Below are positions 1-7,441 of a stretch of 20,356 nucleotides of DNA, piece after piece. The DNA lies in contig CAJTYS010000059.1 in assembly GCA_910583765.1 (NCBI GenBank), forward strand, positions 1 to 20,356. Reading direction: 5' to 3'. The position numbers were made by a program, and so were the translations under genes. How positions within the stretch are numbered: the first letter of the stretch is position 1; each line of letters opens with the position of its first letter. The stretch comes from an uncultured Eubacteriales bacterium. GTDB lineage: Bacteria > Bacillota > Clostridia > Peptostreptococcales > Anaerovoracaceae. Below the pieces are notes generated by a model. The model had not been told where the DNA came from and searched no databases. It saw only the letters and a list, made by a program, of their open reading frames with translations.

Positions 1-2
1 AT

Positions 3-683
3 TACGGCACTTATGGAGTGGAAAGCGCGGATACGGCGGATTGGCGTTCCAGCTGGTCCAGGGAAGATGAATTGGAATTTCAAAATGATCTGTGCGGCCA
101 TGTGCCCAATGGCGGCGAAGTGATCCATGAGAACGCTTTTAATGATCTGGATCGGGCCATAGAAGATTTATCAACTATGCATGTCACATATCTGAATCAG
201 GATTATGACAAAAAGGTCTTTCAGAAATGGGCTGGAGAGCAAATTGCGGAGCAAGGCTGTTTTTCTGGCATGGATGGGCTGACTTATATAAAACGGCACT
301 TGGGTTACCGCCTGCTGATCACAGATGCGAATCTGGAACATAAGCCTGTAAAGAATCTGTTATCAACAGACGTTACCTTTAGAAATGTGGGTTTCGCACC
401 GCTTTACAGAGATGTGAAGGTTCAGCTTAGTTTCTATAATGAAGAGAAGGATGAGCTTTTGACTTATGAGGTGCCGCAGAATTTGCGCAAGCTTTTTGGA
501 GGAAAGCAGGCAGAAGAAGTATTGACCATTCATAAGGATGTTCCTTTAAGGGAACTTTCAGAGGCAAGCTATAAAGTGTACGTATCGCTTACAGATAGCC
601 AGACTGGGAAAAATATTTTTCTGGCAAATGAGCAGGAAGCTGAGCGATACGGATACCTTATCAGTACGGTCGGTATCGAATAA
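3..683 (+). CDS. DUF4832-type protein, C-terminal part (5' end outside window)
   Basis: The frame is open to the left edge (Y-G-T-Y-G before the GTG at 18), so the gene begins outside the window; the GTG at 18 has no convincing ribosome binding site and is probably internal. About 227 residues are visible. The pattern fits the DUF4832 family, often preceded by DUF4874: GTYG near the left end, HVPNGGE, a HVTYLNQDY block, then YIKRHLGYRLLITD and a beta-rich tail with FRNVGFAPLYRDVKVQL. In this family the tail resembles a carbohydrate-binding or beta-sandwich module. These proteins recur next to exopolysaccharide genes, so a role in trimming or binding the glycan is an inference; no catalytic residue can be named. 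It is followed by a 67-base gap and a GT2 gene on the same strand, consistent with an operon. I am fairly sure of the family, not of the function. Confidence 0.8.
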   Translation, partial: YGTYGVESADTADWRSSWSREDELEFQNDLCGHVPNGGEVIHENAFNDLDRAIEDLSTMHVTYLNQDYDKKVFQKWAGEQIAEQGCFSGMDGLTYIKRHLGYRLLITDANLEHKPVKNLLSTDVTFRNVGFAPLYRDVKVQLSFYNEEKDELLTYEVPQNLRKLFGGKQAEEVLTIHKDVPLRELSEASYKVYVSLTDSQTGKNIFLANEQEAERYGYLISTVGIE

Positions 684-750
684 ATATTGGAGTAGAGAAC
701 AAATAGGAATCCATGGCAATTCCAGGCGATGACGATAGGGAGGACCTTTT

Positions 751-1881
751 ATGAACGCAGACAAAAAACGAGAAACTGGCCCTTTTTTCTCGATTATTGT
801 GCCCACATACAATAATGAGCGTGAATTGGAAACGTGCGTTGATAGCATCTTGGCGCAGAGTTACCCGGATTTTGAATTGATCATAGTGGACGATGGCTCC
901 ACGGATGCTACGCCAAATATCTGTGACGCATATGCCGAAAAGGATGACAGAGTGCGGATCATTCATAAGAAAAATCAGGGAGTGGCGGCGGCACGAAATG
1001 ATGGACTATTTTGCGCTGCGGGAAAATACATCTATTATGCGGACGCTGATGATTGGATCGAACAGGGGCTTTTACAGGAGGCTATCAGCGTGCTTGCAAA
1101 ACCGGAACCGCCGGATATGTTTATTTTTGGATATACACGGCTGCTGGTGTCGGGGGAGAGGATTGCCTGTCCATGGCCGTTAGAACCGGGATTATATGAA
1201 AAGGAACGGTTAAAAACAGAAGTTTATTCACAGATGGCAGAATATTTGGGACCCATACGATGGAGGAGGGTGATCGCACCATCTCTCTGGGACAAAATCA
1301 TTGCCAAAGATCTACTATTAGTGCATCATTGTTCGGACACATCGCTGTTTTTTCAGGAGGATCTCGTATGTTCGTATGAATGTGTCTATTTTGCGGAGCA
1401 GATTTATTTTTCCAGTTCGAATTTTTATGTGTATAACCAGCGCAGCAAAAGTTCGATGCAGCAACGATATCACCAGGATTTATTGAAAAACAACATAGCG
1501 GCAGCGGACTATCTTCGTGACCACCTGGGAGATCAGGGCGATGCTCTGATTGATCAACAGATTAACGAATTGGGTTTTGACGGATTAATGGCAGCCGCAC
1601 GTCAGGAAATTCAATTTAACGCATCTCTCTGGGGAGCCGTGCGTAAATGGAAAGCAATGCTGCGGGAGCTTGCGAGATTTCCGGTCTGCCCCTGGAAAGG
1701 CTTGGATTTCCCATCTTGCGTTTGCGTATTGCTATTTAGTCTTCGGATCGCATATCCGGTGTTCTTAGCAACGAAATCAACGAGAAAATTAAAAAGGGCT
1801 TGTTGGAAGTTGATCTATTACCACAAATTATCTGATGCAGGGGAGAAGGAAACAGGAGGACCAAATCGCATTGAAAATTGA
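751..1881 (+). CDS. GT2 family glycosyltransferase
   Basis: A 376-residue inverting GT-A glycosyltransferase that should transfer a sugar from a nucleotide donor to a lipid-linked acceptor on the cytoplasmic face of the membrane. The N-terminal domain shows the family pattern: SIIVPTYNNE at 14-23, IIVDDGSTD at 44-52, GVAAARNDGL at about 77-86, and the metal-binding DADD at 98-101. The C-terminal third is variable and contains a hydrophobic stretch at about residues 320-340 followed by basic residues, suggesting a membrane anchor. The start is supported by AGGGAGG at 737-743, seven bases upstream of the ATG. The 3' end overlaps the likely TTG start of the flippase gene by 11 bases. Donor and acceptor sugars cannot be predicted from sequence. 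The family call is secure. Confidence 0.93.
   Translation: MNADKKRETGPFFSIIVPTYNNERELETCVDSILAQSYPDFELIIVDDGSTDATPNICDAYAEKDDRVRIIHKKNQGVAAARNDGLFCAAGKYIYYADADDWIEQGLLQEAISVLAKPEPPDMFIFGYTRLLVSGERIACPWPLEPGLYEKERLKTEVYSQMAEYLGPIRWRRVIAPSLWDKIIAKDLLLVHHCSDTSLFFQEDLVCSYECVYFAEQIYFSSSNFYVYNQRSKSSMQQRYHQDLLKNNIAAADYLRDHLGDQGDALIDQQINELGFDGLMAAARQEIQFNASLWGAVRKWKAMLRELARFPVCPWKGLDFPSCVCVLLFSLRIAYPVFLATKSTRKLKRACWKLIYYHKLSDAGEKETGGPNRIEN
1854..1860 (+). promoter_or_regulatory. Ribosome binding site setting the flippase TTG start
   Basis: AGGAGGA lies inside the end of the GT2 gene, 10 bases before TTG at 1871 but 25 bases before the first nearby ATG at 1886. It therefore favours the TTG as start, and the resulting N-terminus (KIDR then a basic amphipathic stretch) matches the usual beginning of this flippase family. 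Confidence 0.65.
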
Positions 1882-3412
1882 CCGGATGAATAACATGGCG
1901 CGTAATACGATCTTTGCGGGAATACTAGTGGTATATCTAACGTTAGCCCCTTTTTTCCTACGTACAGCCATGCTCTATTTCCTCGGAGTAGAGTATCTGG
2001 GGTTAAACGGTTTCTTCGCATCTATCATTCAGATGCTGAATATCGCAGAGTTAGGTGTAGAAGGCGCAATTGTGTTCAGCTTCTATAAACCAATAGCAGA
2101 GGACGATTTGAAAACGATCCGCGCATTGATGAAACTGTATAGAAAGTATTATACAACCATTGGTGTATTCATTGCGGCAGTGGGATTGCTGTTACTGCCC
2201 TTTATACCTAAGTTGATTCAAGGACCTATTCCACCAGATATAAATATTTATGTGTTGTACCTCTTATATCTGATAGCTACCGTAACATCCTATTTGGTGG
2301 TTGGGTATAAGAAATGCATTTTGAAGGCTCATATGCGCAGTGACATTATCAGTAAGGCGAATCTGATTGTTGTTGTGCTTATTAATACAGTTCAGCTAGT
2401 GGCCATCTGTCTATTGCGCGACTTTTATTTGTACCTGGCGGTTTTTATTTTTGAAGGAATTGGAGTAAATCTTATTTCTGCGGCATATTCCAAACGAATG
2501 TATCCGGCCTGCCAGCCATATGGCGAGCTGAAGAGCGAGCATAGTCAGCGGATTACTCGGCGAGTGAGGGAATTGTTTATAGTAAAAATTGGTGATGTAA
2601 TATTAAATTCAACGGATTCGGTCATTATCTCCGCGTTTCTGGGGCTAACCACACTGGCCATTTACCAAAATTACTATTTTATTCTCTTTGCGGTGATCAA
2701 ACTGGTGCAGGTGCTCTTTGAATCCGCGTTGGCAGGGATCGGAAACAGTCTGATCACGGAATCGAAAGAGAAAAATTACCGAGATTTTGAGATGATGACC
2801 TTTGCCGTGTCCTGGGTCATGGGATGGTGCGCCTGCTGTTTGCTGTGTTTGTACCAGCCCTTCATGCGGGTGTGGACGGGAAAGGAGCTGCTGCTGCCCT
2901 TTGAAATGGTCATCCTGTTTGTTTGTTATTTCGTTTCTCTGGAATTGATTCGCATGATCAATGTCTATAAGGACGCGGCTGGTATCTGGCATCAGGATCG
3001 CTTTCGCCCTCTGACAGCGGCAGTGGTGAATCTGATCTTGAGCATATGGACGGTACAGCACATGGGGCTTTGTGGTGTGCTGCTTTCTTCGGTGATCGCA
3101 GTGCTGGGCGTGGAGCTGCCGTGGCTGCTTCACAATATTTTTTCGTTGCTGTTTCCTCGGGAATACCTGTGGAGCTACATAAAGACATTGGCCATGTATG
3201 TGATCTGGATCGTGGCAGCATGCGCGGCTGTGTTTACAGTGTGCAGGCTGATACCCTTCGGCGGTTGGGGTGGCATCTTTGTGACAGCGATTCCGTGCCT
3301 GATCGTTCCGAATCTGATTTTTTTGGCAGCTTATCGTAATAAAGCAGAATTCAAACAATGGATGGGAATCTTGCAATCGATGTGGAACAAGCGTAAAAAG
3401 AGTGGAGAATAA
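1871..3412 (+). CDS. Wzx-like polysaccharide flippase (MOP superfamily)
   Basis: An integral membrane protein of about 513 residues with some twelve to fourteen hydrophobic segments, related to lipid-linked oligosaccharide flippases. Such proteins move undecaprenyl-linked repeat units to the outer face of the membrane. The family block is clear at the N-terminus: RTAMLYFLGVEYLGLNGFFASIIQMLN and then AELGVEGAIVFSFYKPIAEDD, which is typical of the subgroup found in clostridial and lactic acid bacterial capsule loci. I chose TTG at 1871 over ATG at 1886 or 1835 because of AGGAGGA at 1854-1860 and the N-terminal KIDR. It overlaps the preceding GT2 by 11 bases. Base composition changes within the gene: selected 60-base blocks in the first part hold 20-22 G+C, while blocks after about 2820 hold 29-37. 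The family call is strong; the exact substrate is unknown. Confidence 0.9.
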   Translation: MKIDRMNNMARNTIFAGILVVYLTLAPFFLRTAMLYFLGVEYLGLNGFFASIIQMLNIAELGVEGAIVFSFYKPIAEDDLKTIRALMKLYRKYYTTIGVFIAAVGLLLLPFIPKLIQGPIPPDINIYVLYLLYLIATVTSYLVVGYKKCILKAHMRSDIISKANLIVVVLINTVQLVAICLLRDFYLYLAVFIFEGIGVNLISAAYSKRMYPACQPYGELKSEHSQRITRRVRELFIVKIGDVILNSTDSVIISAFLGLTTLAIYQNYYFILFAVIKLVQVLFESALAGIGNSLITESKEKNYRDFEMMTFAVSWVMGWCACCLLCLYQPFMRVWTGKELLLPFEMVILFVCYFVSLELIRMINVYKDAAGIWHQDRFRPLTAAVVNLILSIWTVQHMGLCGVLLSSVIAVLGVELPWLLHNIFSLLFPREYLWSYIKTLAMYVIWIVAACAAVFTVCRLIPFGGWGGIFVTAIPCLIVPNLIFLAAYRNKAEFKQWMGILQSMWNKRKKSGE

Positions 3413-3435
3413 CCGCAATGTCTGAGTTTTGCGGT
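3412..3435 (+). other. Intercistronic hairpin after the flippase gene
   Basis: Arms ACCGCAA (3412-3418) and TTGCGGT (3429-3435) form a 7-bp stem with a 10-base loop, beginning at the last base of the flippase stop codon. No T tract follows, so it is not a convincing terminator; it might act as an mRNA stability or processing element. Seen directly; the role is inference. Confidence 0.3.
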
Positions 3436-3463
3436 ACAGTAGAAATGATATGGAGTGTAAAAT

Positions 3464-4120
3464 ATGTTAAAAGCAATAGACCAGGTCTATTGGAGCATCT
3501 ATAGGAAGCTTCGGGATAAAGAATTAATGCGCTACAAGAAAAAGAAGCAGCTGGCATTAAAAAATCGAGATTTTACTATCATAGCGTCAAATTGCAATGG
3601 AACATTTATGTATTATGACATGGACCTGCCCTATCTTTCGCCAACCATTAATCTCAGCATAGGAATGAATGATTTTGTGAAAATGGTGGAGAATCTAAAG
3701 TGGTACATGGATCAGGAAATCGTTGAATCCAGCGGGCCAGAGGCGTATCCCATTGGGATGCTGGGAGATGTGAGGATTCAATTTGTGCATTATGAGACCT
3801 TTGAAGAAGGCGTGCGGCAATGGAATGAGCGGAAAAAGAGGATCAACTGGGACAACTTGTTCATCGTAGGAACACAAAAAGATGGCTGCACCTATGAAAC
3901 TTTGAAAAGGTTTGATCAGCTGCCCTACGAGAACAAGGTGATTTTTACCAAAACTGAATATCCAGAATTTCGATCAGCCTATTACATGAAGGGATTTGAG
4001 GAGAAAGAAGAACTGGGAGTTCTGACAAATCACAAAGAACAATTCCGTATACGGCGGTATTTAGATGACTTCGATTATGTGTCTTTTTTGAATCAAGAAC
4101 AGCAGGAGAAAACGAAATGA
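3464..4120 (+). CDS. DUF1919 family protein (exopolysaccharide-associated)
   Basis: A 218-residue soluble protein. Visible family features are FTIIASNCNGTFMYYDM at about 37-53, YLSPTINLSI with the following DFVKMVENLKWYM, YPIGMLGDVRIQFVHYETFEEGVRQW, RINWDNLFIVGTQKDGCTYE, and FTKTEYPE. This order matches DUF1919, a family found almost only in polysaccharide clusters. By general structure it resembles a nucleotide-sugar or acyl-chain modifying enzyme, but the reaction is not established and I will not name one. The start has GGAGT about 8 bases upstream (ATATGGAGTGTAAAATATG). Its stop overlaps the next start as ATGA (4117-4120), so translation of the fusion glycosyltransferase is probably coupled to it. 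A 51-base gap separates it from the flippase gene. Family call confident, function unknown. Confidence 0.85.
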   Translation: MLKAIDQVYWSIYRKLRDKELMRYKKKKQLALKNRDFTIIASNCNGTFMYYDMDLPYLSPTINLSIGMNDFVKMVENLKWYMDQEIVESSGPEAYPIGMLGDVRIQFVHYETFEEGVRQWNERKKRINWDNLFIVGTQKDGCTYETLKRFDQLPYENKVIFTKTEYPEFRSAYYMKGFEEKEELGVLTNHKEQFRIRRYLDDFDYVSFLNQEQQEKTK

Positions 4121-6321
4121 AAAAAGTGTCTGTAATTGTTCCTGTCTACAATTCTGAATCATTTATCCGGCAGTGCATGGAGTCCCTTGCTTGTCAGACC
4201 TACCCGGAGTTGGAAATTCTCCTGATTGATGACGGTTCAGAAGATAAAAGCCTGGAGATTTGCAGGCAGCTTAGCTTTGCTGATGACCGGATTCAGATCA
4301 TCCGTCAGGAGCATAAAGGGGTGTCAGCGGCAAGAAATCGAGGACTGGAAGTCTCGACAGGAGAGTATCTGCTGTTTGTGGACAGCGATGACATGGTACA
4401 CCCCGAGCTGGTGGAAAACTTTGCCCGGCAAATGGAGAAACGCGGCGCGGATTTGATCTTTTGTGGTTGGCGAGAGGTGGAATCCTACGAAATGAGCAGG
4501 GCGTGGAACCAGCTAGTAAAAGAGCGGGACGCAGTTCAATGGGAACTGGCAGAAGGCGCAGGATGTGAAGAATGGTTTTATGCGAAATTTAAGCATGTGC
4601 TCTGGGGCATTGGCGGCAAAATGATTCGTAGAAGCGCTATAGGGACTTTACGGTTCGATGAAAACTTATTTAAGGGAGAAGATACCTTTTTCATGTATCA
4701 TTTGCTTTGTAAAGAGATTCATATGGCGCATCTGGTTCAGGAATGGTATCTGTACAGGATGCATGATACGAGTGTCACCCATTCTCTGAAGGTGGTAAAA
4801 AGCAGTTACTATTTTGATTGCTACAGGATCTGCAGAGACAATGAATACGCAAAGGGTCAGATCGCGTTCGCGGCAATTTGGGAGCATAATCTGTCTTGGA
4901 CAATAGCGCATACTTTTCTGGAGATGAAAGAGGCGGCTGATCAGGAAGGGCGCGGATTCTTAAAAAAACAAGCTGCTGCGGAATTAAAACAGCCCTTGTT
5001 TTGGAAACTGGATTTTGTTTTCAAAGTCTGGTTTTTGAGCATCATCTTTGGAGGTCCTTTATATGGACTTTTAAGGGTTCCCTATCTTCTGGCACAAGAA
5101 ATTTTTAGAAAAGGGGAAGAAGCGGAACGGGCGGACACGGGGATATTGACCTTTCACTGCGCGGATAATTATGGTGCTATGCTGCAGGCATACGGCTTAA
5201 AACAATACTTGTGCGGCATGGAGATAAAAACAGAAATCGCAGCGTATGAACCACCATTTATGTCTGGAAGGCATTGGTGGCTGCCTTATGTGCCGCAAAG
5301 AAACTGGAAAGATTGCACATGGCACATCCGTACGCTGCATAAGGTGTGGAAATCCAATTTAACCCTAAAGCAGGATTTTTTTCGGCGGCGGTCTAACATG
5401 AGAAGATTTCGAAATCAACATCTATTGAATCCCAAGCAAAACCGAATCTTTTTGACTAGGCAGCTAAAACGGCTCCCATATTCTTGCTATCTTGTGGGAA
5501 GCGATCAAATTTGGAATCCAGACATAACGCTGGGACTAAGAAAAGCATACTTTGGAGCCTTTAAAAACAAACGAAAAGAAAAAGTGATCGCCTACGCTGC
5601 CAGCTTGGGGGGAGCCGCGCTTTTGCCTAAATATGACGAGGAATTTGAAACGCTGCTGCGGCACGTTGATGTTGTTTCCTTGAGAGAGGCAGAAGCCGTG
5701 CCCTATGTGAAGCAATTTTATAAAAAACCCCTTGAAGTAGTGCTTGATCCGGTCTTCCTGCTGGAACAGGAACAGTGGACGCAAATAGAAAATCCCCCAA
5801 AACGAGAAGGCTATATTCTGGTATATCTTGCGGAAAGCAACGGGGCATTGACGGCCTACGCAAGAGAACTATCAGAAGCGAAAGGGTTATCTGTGGTAAA
5901 GATTCCTGGTATAGAGCTTCTGAGCGGTGAGCTAAAAGGTGGCCCCGGAGCAGTTGACGAAAACTTTGAAGTAGTGCCCGCGGCTGGACCAGCAGAATTT
6001 TTAGGGTTGATTCATAAAGCAGATTATGTGGTGACTAATTCCTTTCACGCAGCGGCTTTCAGCATCATTTATCAAAAACAGTTCATGGTGTTTCTCCATA
6101 CGAATCGGGGAGCCAGGCTTCGCAATATCCTGCGGATTTACGGACTTGCGGACAGGCTGCGTCAGGAGGGAAAGAACATGGACATTGACGCGCCCGTTGA
6201 CTGGGAGGAAGCCGAAAGACGAGCAGAAAAAGCAAAAGAAACATCCAAAGCTTTTTTGATGGAACATGTGGGACGCGGCGCCACTGACCACAATTGGGGA
6301 AACAGCTATGGGAAAACATGA
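4117..6321 (+). CDS. Bifunctional GT2 glycosyltransferase - polysaccharide pyruvyl transferase fusion
   Basis: A 734-residue two-domain protein. Residues 1 to about 290 are a GT2 glycosyltransferase: VSVIVPVYNSE at 4-14, LLIDDGSED at 35-43, GVSAARNRGLE, and metal-binding DSDD at 89-92. A hydrophobic linker follows at about 295-330. From about 340 to 690 it is a polysaccharide pyruvyl transferase (CsaB/PssM-like, PF04230 type): GILTFHCADNYGAMLQAYGL, VGSDQIWNP at 460-468, AYAASLGG, and NSFHAAAF at 641-648. That domain puts a pyruvyl group from phosphoenolpyruvate on a sugar as a ketal, adding negative charge. Single-domain relatives of each half are the rule, so the fusion suggests that sugar addition and pyruvylation are coupled. 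AGGAG at 4104-4108 precedes the ATG, and no stop or frame change separates the halves. The next gene overlaps its 3' end by 14 bases. Sugar identity unknown. Confidence 0.92.
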   Translation: MKKVSVIVPVYNSESFIRQCMESLACQTYPELEILLIDDGSEDKSLEICRQLSFADDRIQIIRQEHKGVSAARNRGLEVSTGEYLLFVDSDDMVHPELVENFARQMEKRGADLIFCGWREVESYEMSRAWNQLVKERDAVQWELAEGAGCEEWFYAKFKHVLWGIGGKMIRRSAIGTLRFDENLFKGEDTFFMYHLLCKEIHMAHLVQEWYLYRMHDTSVTHSLKVVKSSYYFDCYRICRDNEYAKGQIAFAAIWEHNLSWTIAHTFLEMKEAADQEGRGFLKKQAAAELKQPLFWKLDFVFKVWFLSIIFGGPLYGLLRVPYLLAQEIFRKGEEAERADTGILTFHCADNYGAMLQAYGLKQYLCGMEIKTEIAAYEPPFMSGRHWWLPYVPQRNWKDCTWHIRTLHKVWKSNLTLKQDFFRRRSNMRRFRNQHLLNPKQNRIFLTRQLKRLPYSCYLVGSDQIWNPDITLGLRKAYFGAFKNKRKEKVIAYAASLGGAALLPKYDEEFETLLRHVDVVSLREAEAVPYVKQFYKKPLEVVLDPVFLLEQEQWTQIENPPKREGYILVYLAESNGALTAYARELSEAKGLSVVKIPGIELLSGELKGGPGAVDENFEVVPAAGPAEFLGLIHKADYVVTNSFHAAAFSIIYQKQFMVFLHTNRGARLRNILRIYGLADRLRQEGKNMDIDAPVDWEEAERRAEKAKETSKAFLMEHVGRGATDHNWGNSYGKT

Positions 6322-7441
6322 TATAAAGAAAAAAGCAATGTGCTGTGGATGCGGCGCGTGCGCGGATTGCTGCGATGCTGGCGCCATTGAAATGGCGCGG
6401 GATAAAGAAGGCTTTTTTTATCCCCGAACAGACAAGTCAAAATGCACAAGCTGCGGCCGGTGTGACCAGGTTTGCCCTGTCAATAAATCAGTGGCAGCGG
6501 ACTGCGCGAATCAATATTTTGGCATGCGGGCAAAAGACTCGCAGCTGCGTTATTCCAGCTCATCGGGAGGGATCTTTTCCATTGTGGCGCAGTATGTTCT
6601 GGACCGGCAAGGCAGCGTATATGGCGCGGGATACAAGGAAAACATGGAAGTCGCGCATCAGGAGGTTCGCAGCCTAGCGGAGCTGGGGTCTATCAAACGG
6701 ACCAAGTATGTTCAGAGTGACTTGCAGGGAATTTACAAAAAGATCCAGCAGCAGCTGAAACAAGGGCAGTGGGTGCTGTTCTGCGGAACGCCTTGCCAGA
6801 CCCAGGCCCTCAGGCTCTTTTTGAATCATTCCTATGAGAAGCTGATTCTAATGGATTTGGTGTGTTACGGCGTGCCATCGCCAGGGATCTGGCAGGATTA
6901 TGTGAAGTATTTGGAGGACAGGCATGGGGGGACCATGACGGACTTTTCTTTTCGAGATAAAAGAAATAGAGATCATGGACATACGCGATCCTTTATCATC
7001 AATGATCGCGAATACGCGGACTCCCTTTTCTCAGATGCCTATTGTAAGCTGTATTTTGGCAATTATATATTGCGGCCATCCTGTCATGAGTGCCAATTCT
7101 GTACAGTAGAGAAAAATAGTGATTTTACCATTGGAGATTTCTGGGGCATGGAACATGTGCGGCCAGATCTGGATGATGGAATGGGAACTTCGCTGGTGAT
7201 TCTCCATACGGATCAGGCAAGAGCAATTTGGGATGAAATAAAAGAGCAAGCGGTCTGGTTCGCATGTGAAAAAGAGCAGATGCTCCAGCCCCGTTTACTG
7301 GAGCCTACCAGGGCGGCAAAAGGCCGCAGATTATTAATGACAGCATACAAGGTCTTGCCTTTTTCGTTATGGATTAAACTAACAATCTGGGGGTCCAAAT
7401 GGATGGCCAGGCTATCATGGAGCAGGAGAAAACAAAAATGA
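6308..7441 (+). CDS. FrhB-like coenzyme F420 hydrogenase/dehydrogenase beta-subunit family protein
   Basis: A 377-residue protein with an N-terminal bacterial-type ferredoxin module and a flavin-type FrhB core. The first cluster ligands are C12, C15, C18, C22 (CX2CX2CX3C) and the second are C46, C49, C52, C56 (KCTSCGRCDQVCP). The core shows SSSGGIFS, FCGTPCQTQALR, LVCYGVPSPGIW, FRDKRNRDHGHT, and RPSCHECQFCTVEKNSDFTIGDFWGM. Relatives sit beside pyruvyl transferases in many gut-bacterial glycan clusters; the reaction there is unproven, and a redox step on a sugar or a cofactor is only inference. F420 itself need not be used. I chose ATG at 6308 because GGGGA at 6296-6300 stands 7 bases before it; an upstream in-frame ATG at 6266 lacks such a site. 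It overlaps the fusion gene by 14 bases and the ABC gene by ATGA. Confidence 0.9.
   Translation: MGKHDIKKKAMCCGCGACADCCDAGAIEMARDKEGFFYPRTDKSKCTSCGRCDQVCPVNKSVAADCANQYFGMRAKDSQLRYSSSSGGIFSIVAQYVLDRQGSVYGAGYKENMEVAHQEVRSLAELGSIKRTKYVQSDLQGIYKKIQQQLKQGQWVLFCGTPCQTQALRLFLNHSYEKLILMDLVCYGVPSPGIWQDYVKYLEDRHGGTMTDFSFRDKRNRDHGHTRSFIINDREYADSLFSDAYCKLYFGNYILRPSCHECQFCTVEKNSDFTIGDFWGMEHVRPDLDDGMGTSLVILHTDQARAIWDEIKEQAVWFACEKEQMLQPRLLEPTRAAKGRRLLMTAYKVLPFSLWIKLTIWGSKWMARLSWSRRKQK

Noticed and set aside
706..723. Small hairpin GGAAT...ATTCC between the first two genes
   Set aside because: A five-bp stem without T tract is too weak for a terminator.
1835..1870. Longer N-terminus of the flippase from ATG at 1835
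   Set aside because: There is no ribosome binding site before it; AGGAGGA at 1854-1860 lies inside it and points to TTG at 1871.
2645..3418. 257-codon open frame on the minus strand antisense to the flippase
   Set aside because: The translation is rich in H, Q and R with no recognisable domain, has no ribosome binding site, and mirrors the codon structure of a clear membrane protein gene.
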